Shown here piece by piece: positions 46,576-54,393 of a stretch of 64,000 bases of DNA. Numbering within the stretch: the stretch's first letter is position 1; each line of letters opens with the position of its first letter. The translations under genes were made by a program, and so were the position numbers. Below the pieces are notes generated by a model. That model was given only the letters and a program-made list of their open reading frames with translations. It ran no database searches and had not been told where the DNA came from. The stretch is from Stigmatella ashevillena (lineage in GTDB: Bacteria > Myxococcota > Myxococcia > Myxococcales > Myxococcaceae). The stretch spans positions 6,256,425 to 6,320,424 of the forward strand of contig NZ_JAQNDM010000002.1 in NCBI RefSeq assembly GCF_028368975.1, given 5' to 3'.

Positions 46576-48189
46576 ATGAGCAAGAGCGGAGCATTGCCCG
46601 GTGAGCAAGTGCTGTCGCCCGAGGGCGCCGAGACGATCTGGCAGCGATGCTGGAGCCTCTTCCAGCGCGTCATGGGCTGGGGCCTGCTCGTCGTGGCGCT
46701 GGCCATCGTGGGGCTCTACTTCCTGTGGGTCATCCCAGCAGGAACAGAGCCCGGAACGGGGTTGCTCGGCGCCGTGCATCAGGTGATGGCCCGGGTGCGC
46801 AGCGGACGGGACTCGTCTGGGGTCTTTCTGCTCATCGTGGCGCTCTGGGCATGCTCCCAGTTCATGTTCCTCAAGAAGGAGAGCGAGGGCGTCCGGGCCG
46901 TGCTGGGGCTGGTGCTGGGAGGGCTCGTCTTCATCGGGCTGGGCGGACACATGCTGTCGCACCAGACACTGTGGGGCTGGGGCCTCGCGGCGCTGCCGGC
47001 CATGCTGGTGGTCCACCACGGGCTCTACCTGGGGCGCATCAAGCCGCACTTCCTTCCGGAGGAGCTCAAGGCCCACCCCGAAAAAGTAGGGCTCGATCGC
47101 TACAACCTCAAAGACCTGGTCGAGGCGAGTGACCGGTACTTCAATGCCAGCAACATCGCGCTGCGCTATGGCTTGCCGGCGCTGGCCATTCTCGCCATCG
47201 GCGCCATCCTCTTTCACAGCCTCAATCCCGTGACGGGCTGGGCGCTGGAGAAGGTGCTCCTGGAGCCGGGCGGCGAGAAGGTCCAGCAGTGGATCTCCGC
47301 CCCGACCTTGGAGGCCGCGCGCTATGGGGCGGCGGGGGCATACGTGTATGTGCTGCTGTACCTCGGGCAGCGGGGCTTCCGGCATGACATCTCGAGTGGC
47401 TCGGCGCTCTGGTGCGCGGTGACGCTGGGGCTGGGTCCCATCCTGGCGGCGGTCTTCTCGACGGTCTGGCTGCGGGAGGCGAGCGCGGATCCCACCGGTT
47501 GGGCCACCCGTGCCCTGTATTTCGGCGTGGGCTTGTCCCCGCGGCACCTGGCGCAGCAGGTCACCCGCCTCGTCCAGCGTGTCGTCACGGATTCCGGGAA
47601 GACGCCCGCCAAGGATCGCACCATTCCCCTGACGGTCATCCGGGGCATTACTCCGCAGATCGAAGAGCGGCTCTCGGAGGAGGGCATCTATGACGCGGTG
47701 GGGATGGCGATGGCGGACCCGATGCGGCTCCAGCGCAACACCAACTTCGACAAGCACCAGATCCTCGCGTGGATCGATGCCGCCCTGTTGGTCCACACGC
47801 TGCCCGAGTCCTGGGAGTCCCTGGAACGCAAGGGCATCCGCGGCGCGAGGGATCTCGTCTGGTATACCTATGAAACGGGGCCTGACGCGGAGAGCGGGTT
47901 CAAGCACCTGGCCAGCGAAGTGCTGGACGAGAACCTCCTGAGGGATGTCGCCTGGCGGCTGGCGCAGGATGCGCAGGCCCAACGCATTCAACTGCTGTAT
48001 CAGCTCGTCAGCACACAAGACGAGTTCTCGCAGAAGCCGCCGTCGTTCGATGTGCCTCCGGGGTTGGTGCTGGCGGCCCCCCAGCTTCAGAGCGCGGTGT
48101 TGCCGCTGGAGAAGGCCCCCACCGCGGAAGCGGGGGGCGCAGGTCCGAGCCTCGTCCGGGAGGACCCCGTCACCGCTCCGGGGAAGTGA
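46576..48189 (+). CDS. Polytopic membrane protein with C-terminal helix-hairpin-helix-like region
   Basis: 537 residues; no family recognised with confidence. Seven hydrophobic segments are visible at about 33-53, 82-98, 106-125, 131-150, 195-214, 249-265 and 274-296. The remaining 240 residues are soluble and include [23 protein letters not shown] (in pieces at ~353-380), which resembles a helix-hairpin-helix element, and an acidic helical tail. GGGAG precedes the start. Its last 20 bp overlap the tail of rpiB on the other strand. It may be an inner-membrane protein with a cytoplasmic C-terminal interaction domain. Confidence 0.75.
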   Translation: MSKSGALPGEQVLSPEGAETIWQRCWSLFQRVMGWGLLVVALAIVGLYFLWVIPAGTEPGTGLLGAVHQVMARVRSGRDSSGVFLLIVALWACSQFMFLKKESEGVRAVLGLVLGGLVFIGLGGHMLSHQTLWGWGLAALPAMLVVHHGLYLGRIKPHFLPEELKAHPEKVGLDRYNLKDLVEASDRYFNASNIALRYGLPALAILAIGAILFHSLNPVTGWALEKVLLEPGGEKVQQWISAPTLEAARYGAAGAYVYVLLYLGQRGFRHDISSGSALWCAVTLGLGPILAAVFSTVWLREASADPTGWATRALYFGVGLSPRHLAQQVTRLVQRVVTDSGKTPAKDRTIPLTVIRGITPQIEERLSEEGIYDAVGMAMADPMRLQRNTNFDKHQILAWIDAALLVHTLPESWESLERKGIRGARDLVWYTYETGPDAESGFKHLASEVLDENLLRDVAWRLAQDAQAQRIQLLYQLVSTQDEFSQKPPSFDVPPGLVLAAPQLQSAVLPLEKAPTAEAGGAGPSLVREDPVTAPGK

Positions 48190-48652
48190 GAGGCCCAGCG
48201 CCGGGAGAGAAGCGGGCTTCCAAGGCGTGAACCTTGGACAGCCGGCGCATGTGGCGCTCTTCCCCGGTGAAGCGGGCTGAGAGGAAGGCGCGCACCAGTT
48301 CTTCGGCGAGTGCGAGGCCGATGACCCGAGCGCCCAGGACCAGCACGTTCATGTCGTCATGCTCGACGCCTTGGTGCGCGGAGTAGGTGTCGTGACACAG
48401 TCCTCCGCGCACGCCCGGCATCTTGTTGACGGCAATGGAGGCGCCGACGCCGCTGCCGCAGATGAGGATGGCGCGGTCCACTTCCCCTTGGCGCAGGGCC
48501 TCGCCCACGGCCTGGGCGCAGTCCGGATAGTCCACGGGCTCGGCACTGTGGGTGCCCTTGTCCACGAGGGTGTGGCCCGAGCCCTCCAAGGCTCGCAGCA
48601 GCCAGTTCTTCAGCTCGAAGCCCGCATGGTCTGCGGCGAGGGCGATGCGCAT
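48170..48652 (-). CDS. rpiB: Ribose-5-phosphate isomerase B
   Basis: 160 residues starting [15 protein letters not shown], with AAGGAG before the ATG at 48652. Family motifs include DHAG, DYPDCA and [21 protein letters not shown] (in sections), where the Cys is the catalytic base and the Gly-rich loop binds phosphate, and later [16 protein letters not shown]. It interconverts ribose-5-phosphate and ribulose-5-phosphate in the cytoplasm. It lies 23 bp after tkt on the same strand, forming a non-oxidative pentose phosphate operon. The C-terminus is about 10 residues longer than usual and overlaps the convergent membrane-protein gene. Confidence 0.95.
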   Translation of the reverse strand: MRIALAADHAGFELKNWLLRALEGSGHTLVDKGTHSAEPVDYPDCAQAVGEALRQGEVDRAILICGSGVGASIAVNKMPGVRGGLCHDTYSAHQGVEHDDMNVLVLGARVIGLALAEELVRAFLSARFTGEERHMRRLSKVHALEARFSPGAGPLTSPER

Positions 48653-48675
48653 GGATGGCTCCTTGGGGGGCGCTT

Positions 48676-50730
48676 CTACTGTTTGGCCTTGGCGATCGTC
48701 TCCTGGGCGGCCTTCACCACGTTCTCCACGGTGAAGCCGAACTTCTGGAGCAGGGACTTGATGGGGGCGGAGGCACCAAAGGTGCGCATGCCGACGATCT
48801 TGCCGGTCAGGCCCACCCAGCGCTCCCAGCCGAACGCCGCTGCCTGCTCGACGGAGACGCGCGCCCTCACGGAGGGCAGCAGCACGGAGTCCTTGTAGGA
48901 CTCCTCCTGCTGCTCGAACAGCTCCCACGAGGGCATGCTCACCACGCGCGCCTTCACGCCCTCGGATTGGAGTTGCTCGGCGGCTTGCAGGCACAGGGAG
49001 ACCTCGGTGCCGGTGCCGATGAGGATGACGTCGGGGGTGCCCTGGGAGTCCGCGAGCACATACGCCCCCTTCGACACCCCCGAGGCCGGGGCATACTTCG
49101 TCCGGTCCAGCGTGGGCACGGGCTGGCGCGAGAGGACCAGCGCTACCGGGTGGTGCGTCTGCCGGGCGATGACGCGCCAGGCTTCCGTGACCTCGTTGGC
49201 GTCCGCGGGCCGCAGGACGATGAGGCCGGGGATCGACCGCAGCGTGAGCAGCTGCTCCACCGGCTGGTGTGTCGGGCCATCCTCCCCCAGACCGATGGAG
49301 TCATGGGTGAAGATGTGGACGGAGGGAATCTCCATGATGGAGGAGAGCCGGATGGCGGGGCGCTCGTAGTCACTGAAGATGAGGAAGGTGGCGCCGTAGC
49401 CGCGCAGGTTGCACAGCGTCAGGCCGTTCACGATGGAGCCCATCGCGTGCTCGCGCACGCCGAAGTGGACATTGCGCCCGGTGTGGTCGCCCGGCTTCAT
49501 GGAGCCGGAGAAGGTCAGGTACGTCTTGGTGGAGGGGTTGAGGTCCGCCGAGCCGCCCACCAGCCAGGGGTAGTTCTTCGCCAGGGCATTGAGCACCTTT
49601 CCGCCCGACTCGCGGGTGGCCATGCCCTTGGCGTCCGCGGGGAACGAGGGCAGCTCCTTGTCCCATCCCTCGGGCAGCTCGCTGCGCTGCATGCGCTCCA
49701 GCTGATCGGCCAGGTCCGGGTGCGCTTTCTTGTAGCCGGCGAACGTCTTCTCCCAGGCTGCGTGGGCCTGTTGCCCGCGCGTTCCCAGCCGCTCTTGGAA
49801 TCGCTCGCGGACACCTTCAGGCACCAGGAACTGGGCGTCCTCGGGCCAGCCATACTTGCGCTTGGCGCCCTTGATTTCCTCGGCCCCCAGCGGCTCTCCG
49901 TGGGCGGAGGCGGTGCCCTCCTTTTTGGGCGAGCCGTAGCCGATGCGGCTGTGGACGATGATGAGCGTGGGCTTTCCGCGTTGCTCCTTGAAGGTGCGGT
50001 AGGCCTTCGACAGCGCCTCCAGGTCGTTCGCGTCCTCCACGCGCAGCACGCGCCAGCCGTAGGCCTCGAAGCGCCGGCCCACGTCCTCGGTGAAGGCCAG
50101 GTCCGTGCTTCCATCAATGGAGATGTGATTGGAGTCGTAGATCCAGCACAGGTTGGGCAGTTGCAGGTGGCCGGCCAGAGAGGCGGCCTCGCTGGACACG
50201 CCCTCCATCAGGTCTCCGTCACCACAGATGGCCCACACGTCGTAGTCGAAGAGCGTGTAGTCCGGGCGGTTGAAGTGCCCGGCCAGCCACCGGGAGGCGA
50301 TGGCCATGCCCACGCTGTTGGCAACGCCCTGGCCCAGGGGGCCGGTGGTCGTCTCCACGCCGGAGGTCCAGCGGTACTCCGGATGTCCTGGCGTGGTGCT
50401 GTCGAGCTGGCGGAACTTCTGGATGTCCTCCAGCGAGACCGCGGGCACGTCCTCGACGCGCAGCTCCTTGCTCACCCGGCGAACGCCAGACAGGTGCAGC
50501 AGCCCGTACAGCAGCATGGAGGCATGGCCGTTCGACAGGATGAACCGGTCCCGGTTGGGCCAGAGGGGTTGGGTAGGGTCATACCGAAGCTCCTGTTGCC
50601 AGAGCTGGTAGGCGACCGGAGCCAGGGCCATGGGGGCGCCCGGATGCCCCGAGTGGGCCTTCTCCACCGCATCCATCGCCAGGGTGCGGAGCGTGTTGAT
50701 GCACTTCAGGTCCTGAGAGTCGGTCGTCAT
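48676..50730 (-). CDS. tkt: Transketolase
   Basis: 684 residues from the ATG at 50730, with AAGGA eight bases upstream. The thiamine diphosphate motif is GDGDLMEG followed by [10 protein letters not shown]; the N-terminal substrate site has [10 protein letters not shown] and [12 protein letters not shown]; the pyrimidine domain has [13 protein letters not shown], and [20 protein letters not shown] is intact (given in parts). It transfers two-carbon units between sugar phosphates, using Mg-ThDP. It is followed by rpiB after 23 bp. Confidence 0.97.
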   Translation of the reverse strand: MTTDSQDLKCINTLRTLAMDAVEKAHSGHPGAPMALAPVAYQLWQQELRYDPTQPLWPNRDRFILSNGHASMLLYGLLHLSGVRRVSKELRVEDVPAVSLEDIQKFRQLDSTTPGHPEYRWTSGVETTTGPLGQGVANSVGMAIASRWLAGHFNRPDYTLFDYDVWAICGDGDLMEGVSSEAASLAGHLQLPNLCWIYDSNHISIDGSTDLAFTEDVGRRFEAYGWRVLRVEDANDLEALSKAYRTFKEQRGKPTLIIVHSRIGYGSPKKEGTASAHGEPLGAEEIKGAKRKYGWPEDAQFLVPEGVRERFQERLGTRGQQAHAAWEKTFAGYKKAHPDLADQLERMQRSELPEGWDKELPSFPADAKGMATRESGGKVLNALAKNYPWLVGGSADLNPSTKTYLTFSGSMKPGDHTGRNVHFGVREHAMGSIVNGLTLCNLRGYGATFLIFSDYERPAIRLSSIMEIPSVHIFTHDSIGLGEDGPTHQPVEQLLTLRSIPGLIVLRPADANEVTEAWRVIARQTHHPVALVLSRQPVPTLDRTKYAPASGVSKGAYVLADSQGTPDVILIGTGTEVSLCLQAAEQLQSEGVKARVVSMPSWELFEQQEESYKDSVLLPSVRARVSVEQAAAFGWERWVGLTGKIVGMRTFGASAPIKSLLQKFGFTVENVVKAAQETIAKAKQ

Positions 50731-50924
50731 GGGAAGAGTCCTTGGTTTACGTGGACGCACAATGCCGCAACAGGGGTCCGTCCGCCGCAGAAACGCACAC
50801 GCCCTGCCAGGGAGCGTCAGAGGGGGGACTTACACTTCATGGAAATGAATTCGAGCTTTGTCCGTATCAGGAAAACAGGAGAGGGCCCGTCGGACAGGGC
50901 AGTCCTCATTTCGGGGGGTAATGG

Positions 50925-51029
50925 ATGATTCAGCTGTTCATTCCTGCGCTGTTGGTCCTCTGGGTGGCGTGGGTGGTCCCGCGCTCCCGGCGGCGCGTCC
51001 GGCGGTTCAAGAGCGCCCGCGCGCGGTAA
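50925..51029 (+). CDS. Small membrane peptide, 34 residues (hypothetical)
   Basis: An ATG at 50925 opens a 34-residue frame: a hydrophobic helix, IQLFIPALLVLWVAWVV, then a strongly basic tail with RSRRRVRRF and KSARAR. GGGGGG lies nearby upstream. The one-helix plus Arg-rich tail plan is that of small inner-membrane proteins with a cytoplasmic basic end. No family is recognised, and such short frames arise by chance; support is the coherent composition and the otherwise empty 466 bp between tkt and the next gene. Confidence 0.4.
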   Translation: MIQLFIPALLVLWVAWVVPRSRRRVRRFKSARAR

Positions 51030-51095
51030 GGAGGGCATGGCGGCCTACCTGACACGGTGGGTCCATCCCTCCGAAAAGGTTACAATTCTGTAGAC

Positions 51096-51130
51096 AGGCC
51101 CTAGGGGGGTGGTTGGACCCCCCAGGGCCT
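51096..51130 (+). terminator. Very strong GC hairpin (terminator or 5' UTR structure)
   Basis: AGGCCCT-(A)-GGGGGGT, loop GGTTGG, ACCCCCC-AGGGCCT: 14 paired bases with one bulged A. Only a weak T content follows (TATTCAG), so it is not a textbook intrinsic terminator. It lies 67 bp after the small membrane peptide and about 67 bp before the Lys/Ala-repeat protein gene, so it could end the first transcript or structure the leader of the second. Confidence 0.5.
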
Positions 51131-51196
51131 TATTCAGAGACAGACATGAAAGGCTGCTCTCCACACCGGCACCTCTCGGTGTATACACAGCGCCAC

Positions 51197-51841
51197 ATGT
51201 CCTTCGAGAAACCCCTCCGAGAGTTGATTCGGGTTGAGCTGGAAGCCCAGCTTCGCCCTCTTCAGAAGTCCATCACAGGCCTTGAGAAAAGGCTGGGGCA
51301 CATCGAGACATTGCGCTCGATGGCCGCGAGACTGGCCCCGCTGGCGGCCTACCAGGGGCTGAAGGTGGCGCTTCCCCCTGCGCGCGGCCCCGTGAAGGCA
51401 GCGCCTGTGAAGGCGGCTCCGGCAAAGGCAGCGCCTGTGAAGGCGGCTCCGGCGAAGGCAGCGCCTGCGAAGGCGGCCGCCGTGTCGGCGAAAGCAGCGC
51501 CTGCGAAGGCGGCCGCCGTGTCGGCGAAGGCAGCGCCTGCGAAGGCGGCCGTGGTTCCGTCGGCCCATGCGTGCGCGGTCATTGGATGCAAGCGCCCGAG
51601 CCGCTCCAAGGGCTACTGCTCGGCGCACTACCAGAAGCTGCGGTTGCTCATCCGGACGAACCGCCGGCCCGCGGACTGGAACGATGATGCTCCGCCGCAA
51701 TCCGCGAAGGACGTGAAGCTGCCGCGAGGGCGCGCCGCGGCCCAGGAGCGTCAAGCCGAGCCGCAGAAGCCCAAGGAGCCGCCCAAGCCGAAGGCCTGGG
51801 TGCGCAAGAAGGGCGCGCCGGGTCTGGTCTCCTTGCACTGA
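51197..51841 (+). CDS. Lys/Ala-repeat (histone H1-like) protein with zinc-type motif
   Basis: 214 residues from the ATG at 51197; another in-frame ATG at 51146 is possible and neither has a clear ribosome site. The N-terminal ~60 residues look like an amphipathic helix or coiled coil. Residues ~65-120 consist of KAAPAKAAP-type repeats, as in bacterial H1-like DNA-binding tails. Next comes CxxxxCKRPSRSKGYCxxHY, a possible zinc-binding knuckle, followed by a basic Pro/Lys-rich end. The composition suggests nucleic-acid binding in the nucleoid; this is inference. No enzyme domain is seen. Confidence 0.75.
   Translation: MSFEKPLRELIRVELEAQLRPLQKSITGLEKRLGHIETLRSMAARLAPLAAYQGLKVALPPARGPVKAAPVKAAPAKAAPVKAAPAKAAPAKAAAVSAKAAPAKAAAVSAKAAPAKAAVVPSAHACAVIGCKRPSRSKGYCSAHYQKLRLLIRTNRRPADWNDDAPPQSAKDVKLPRGRAAAQERQAEPQKPKEPPKPKAWVRKKGAPGLVSLH
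51392..51550 (+). repeat. In-gene tandem repeat encoding KAAPAKAAP tail
   Basis: About 160 bp of imperfect direct repeats with units such as AAGGCAGCGCCTG and GAAGGCGGC. Part of the array has an inserted GCCGTGTCGGCGAA segment repeated twice, giving KAAAVSA in the protein. The near-identical copies mean this tract may vary in length between strains. Confidence 0.85.
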
Positions 51842-51932
51842 GGGTCCAGGCGGTAGGGCATGACGAGCGCCTCCCAACACGCCAGGTCGCACGGCCGTTG
51901 ACAGACCTGTCAGGGGATGGGATTCGGGCGGC

Positions 51933-52418
51933 ATGAGCGAGCAAGGTTATCCGGTCACCGTGGCGGTGCAGCGTCCTGATGGCCGCGTGGAGCACGTGCG
52001 CGTGGGCACGGCCTACAAGCGCGAGGAGGGGTTCTCCCTGCGCATGGGCGATCTCTCCATTGGCGCGGTTCCGGACGCAGCGGCTCCGGCGCCACGCCGC
52101 GCCGCGAGCAGTGCAGGGGCGGCGGGAGGCGGGGGCGATGGGGCCGTCTTTCCCAACTATGGCCGCAGCAAGGCCGGGCCCATCTACGGCGCCACCATGC
52201 AGGACCTGGAGTACTACGCCAATGGGGCGAGGCGCTCCCTGGCCGACCCGAGCAAGTCGCGTTGGCACGACAAGGAGCGGGCGCTGCTGGCGAGCATCGA
52301 GGCAGAGATTGCCCGGCAGCGGGGAGGAGAAGGCGAGTCCGCTGGGACGGGAGGCTTCGGCCATCCGTCGGGCGACGGCGAGCCGCCCCCGCATACCGAT
52401 GACGACATTCCCTTCTAA
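51933..52418 (+). CDS. Small protein ending in SSB-type C-terminal tip (DDDIPF)
   Basis: 161 residues. The N-terminal ~50 residues look beta-rich (YPVTVAVQRPDGRVEHVRVG, then FSLRMGDLSIG). After a low-complexity linker, residues ~75-130 form a helical segment (FPNYGRSKAGPIYGA, LEYYANGARRSLADP, WHDKERALLASIEAEI). A second disordered Gly/Pro linker ends in HTDDDIPF, essentially the acidic tip by which single-stranded DNA-binding protein recruits partners such as RecO, RecQ, PriA and exonuclease I. It has no classical SSB OB domain. I infer a partner or mimic of SSB in DNA metabolism. The gene lies 91 bp after the Lys/Ala-repeat protein, another likely nucleic-acid binder. Confidence 0.75.
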   Translation: MSEQGYPVTVAVQRPDGRVEHVRVGTAYKREEGFSLRMGDLSIGAVPDAAAPAPRRAASSAGAAGGGGDGAVFPNYGRSKAGPIYGATMQDLEYYANGARRSLADPSKSRWHDKERALLASIEAEIARQRGGEGESAGTGGFGHPSGDGEPPPHTDDDIPF

Positions 52419-52457
52419 GGGAGCAGGCCTCTGGAGCGGGTGGTAAGACACTCGGCC

Positions 52458-54077
52458 ATGTTTCAGTCTCAGCCAACGGAAGAGGCGAAGGCTTCTCCCG
52501 CGAGAGTCATTCCAGAAAATCCAGAGGCCGCTGCTTCCACGGGGTGGGGTTTTCCCTTTGGGGTGGGGTTGGGGACAGCCCTGGGGGTAGGGCCCCTGGC
52601 CTTGTGGGCGGGCGTCTGGGTGGGCGCGGGCTCGTTGAACACGGTCCGGGCGGCATTGCCCGCGCTGCTCTTGGTCCTGGCGCTCCCGCCGTTGGCAGTG
52701 GCGGTGATGGAGGCCTGGGCGAGCCGCCGCCAGGGGCTGGGCCCCGTGCGGACAGGGCGGGCCCTGGGGCTGGCTTTCGGGACGCAGGTGGGGATTCTGG
52801 GGGGGGCGATCGGGGTGCATGCGTCCGCGAGGAGGCTGGGCGATGCGGCGCTTCTCGTCCTGGTCCAGGCGGTGCTTCTGCCTGGGGTGGTGACGTGGGC
52901 GTTGAAGGCCCGGAGGCGCGCGGGGACGCTGGCCGCGAAGGCCTCTGGGGTGAGTCTTCTGGTGTTGCTGGGCCTGGCGGACCGTGCGGAGGCCGGATGT
53001 CCCGAGCGGGACGCGTGGCCCACGAAGGATTGGTCCCCGGGGGTGTTGGCCGCCGGGCACGAGCCCGCGCTGCGGGCCTTCGAGCAATACGCTTTCACCC
53101 GCCAGGAGCCTGCCCAAGAGCGCAAAGGGGTTCGCACGGACGGGGTGGTCATCATCCACCGGGGGCGTCTGGTGTACGAGCGCTATGCGCCCGGCTGGCA
53201 GGCAGGACGGAGGCACTTGGGCTGGTCCATGTCCAAGAGTGTCACCAACGCGCTCACGGGTATGGCGGTGGCGCGAGGCGCGCTGGCGTTGGAGGACTCC
53301 ATCTGCAAGTACGTGAAATCCTCGCGCGAGTCCGCCTGTGCCATCCAGGTGCGTCACCTGCTTGAGTTCGCCTCGGGACTGGACTGGCAGGAGGGTTACG
53401 AGGACGGCCCTCTCCAGTCATCCTCGGTCCTGGCGATGCTCTACGGGGAGGGCCATGCGGACATGGTGTCCTTCATCACGTCGCATGTGCAGCGGGACGT
53501 GCCGGGGACGAGCTGGGAGTATTCCTCGGGAGACACGACGCTGCTGGCGGCCGTGGTGGGCGCGGCGATGCGGCCCCAGCAGGCGGAGGGCTGGGAATGG
53601 AAGCTCCTGTTCGAGCCGGTGGGCGTGCACAGCGCGGTGTGGGAGCGGGATGGCAAGGGCGCCCTGGTGGGCTCTTCCCTGCTGTACGCCACGCCGCGGG
53701 ATTGGGCGAAGCTGGGTTTTCTCTTCCTGAATGAGGGGTGCTGGGAGGGCCAACGGCTGGTGCCCGAGGGCTGGGTGGCGCAGTCCACCGCCGTGGCCGA
53801 GCCGCTGCGGAAGAAGCGGCTGTATTGGGACGCGGGAGACGTTCAGGGTTGGCAATTCTGGCTCAACCGCCCCGTGCCGGGCGTCCAGGAAAAGAGGCCC
53901 TGGCCCCATGTCCCCGAGGATGCCTACGCCATGCGTGGACATTGGGGGCAGTCCGTCACCCTCATTCCCTCTCTGGACGTGGTGGTGGTGCGCATGGCCG
54001 ACGACCGCGAGCCCGGTGCCTTCGACCTGGACGCATTTCTCTCCAAGGCCTTGGCGCTGGTGGGGGAGACGCCATGA
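52458..54077 (+). CDS. Membrane-anchored beta-lactamase-fold serine hydrolase
   Basis: 539 residues from the ATG at 52458; a GTG six codons earlier is possible. Residues ~31-57, 66-84, 103-121, 127-147 and 163-174 are hydrophobic, an unusual multi-span N-terminal region before the hydrolase. The hydrolase has S257MSK260 (SxxK), Y355SS (YxN position) and H495WG (KTG position), as in class C beta-lactamase-like esterases and nylon-oligomer hydrolases. It could cleave esters, amides or D-peptides at the outer face of the inner membrane; the substrate is unknown. The stop overlaps the next lipoprotein start by 4 bp (ATGA). Confidence 0.85.
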   Translation: MFQSQPTEEAKASPARVIPENPEAAASTGWGFPFGVGLGTALGVGPLALWAGVWVGAGSLNTVRAALPALLLVLALPPLAVAVMEAWASRRQGLGPVRTGRALGLAFGTQVGILGGAIGVHASARRLGDAALLVLVQAVLLPGVVTWALKARRRAGTLAAKASGVSLLVLLGLADRAEAGCPERDAWPTKDWSPGVLAAGHEPALRAFEQYAFTRQEPAQERKGVRTDGVVIIHRGRLVYERYAPGWQAGRRHLGWSMSKSVTNALTGMAVARGALALEDSICKYVKSSRESACAIQVRHLLEFASGLDWQEGYEDGPLQSSSVLAMLYGEGHADMVSFITSHVQRDVPGTSWEYSSGDTTLLAAVVGAAMRPQQAEGWEWKLLFEPVGVHSAVWERDGKGALVGSSLLYATPRDWAKLGFLFLNEGCWEGQRLVPEGWVAQSTAVAEPLRKKRLYWDAGDVQGWQFWLNRPVPGVQEKRPWPHVPEDAYAMRGHWGQSVTLIPSLDVVVVRMADDREPGAFDLDAFLSKALALVGETP

Positions 54078-54379
54078 GGCAGGCGGTGCTTCTGGGAGCG
54101 GTGGCGCTGGTGGCCTGCGGTGGCTCCGGCGAGCGGCGGCTGTATGACAACAATGATTTGCAGCTCGTGACGGCATACACCGCGAAGGACGCTTGCTCGT
54201 GTCTCTTCGTGGCGGAGCAGGAGGAGTCCTTCTGCCGAGAGTGGGTGAAGGCCCGCCCGGCCGTGGCGCACCTGCAAATCGACACGGAGAAGAAGGTGGT
54301 GGAGTCCTCGGCGCTGCTGCTCTGGGGGGCCCGGGCGCGCTTCGTGGATGCGCGCACCGGGTGCGTGCTGGAGAAATAA
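54074..54379 (+). CDS. Small Cys-rich lipoprotein
   Basis: 101 residues, start overlapping the hydrolase stop (ATGA). The lipoprotein signal ends LVAC (Cys15). The mature part has four further cysteines: two in DACSC, one in FCREW and one near the end in GCVLEK, enough for two disulfides. No family recognised. Coupled translation suggests it works with the membrane-bound hydrolase, perhaps as a partner or inhibitor; this is inference. It is convergent with the sigma-54 activator gene, 14 bp away. Confidence 0.8.
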   Translation: MRQAVLLGAVALVACGGSGERRLYDNNDLQLVTAYTAKDACSCLFVAEQEESFCREWVKARPAVAHLQIDTEKKVVESSALLLWGARARFVDARTGCVLEK

Positions 54380-54393
54380 GCCCGCGCGAAAGG

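Noticed and set aside
48653-48994. 114-residue N-terminal extension of rpiB
   Set aside because: It overlaps the end of tkt in another frame, while AAGGAG and the family start are at 48652.
51037-51093. 18-codon frame starting ATG just after AAGGAGGG
   Set aside because: The ribosome-binding sequence is only one or two bases from the ATG, too close to function, and the peptide has no recognisable character.
51113-51196. Longer N-terminus for the Lys/Ala-repeat protein, from the TTG inside the strong hairpin loop
   Set aside because: The start would lie in a very stable RNA structure with no ribosome site; the helix-forming region begins at the ATG at 51197.
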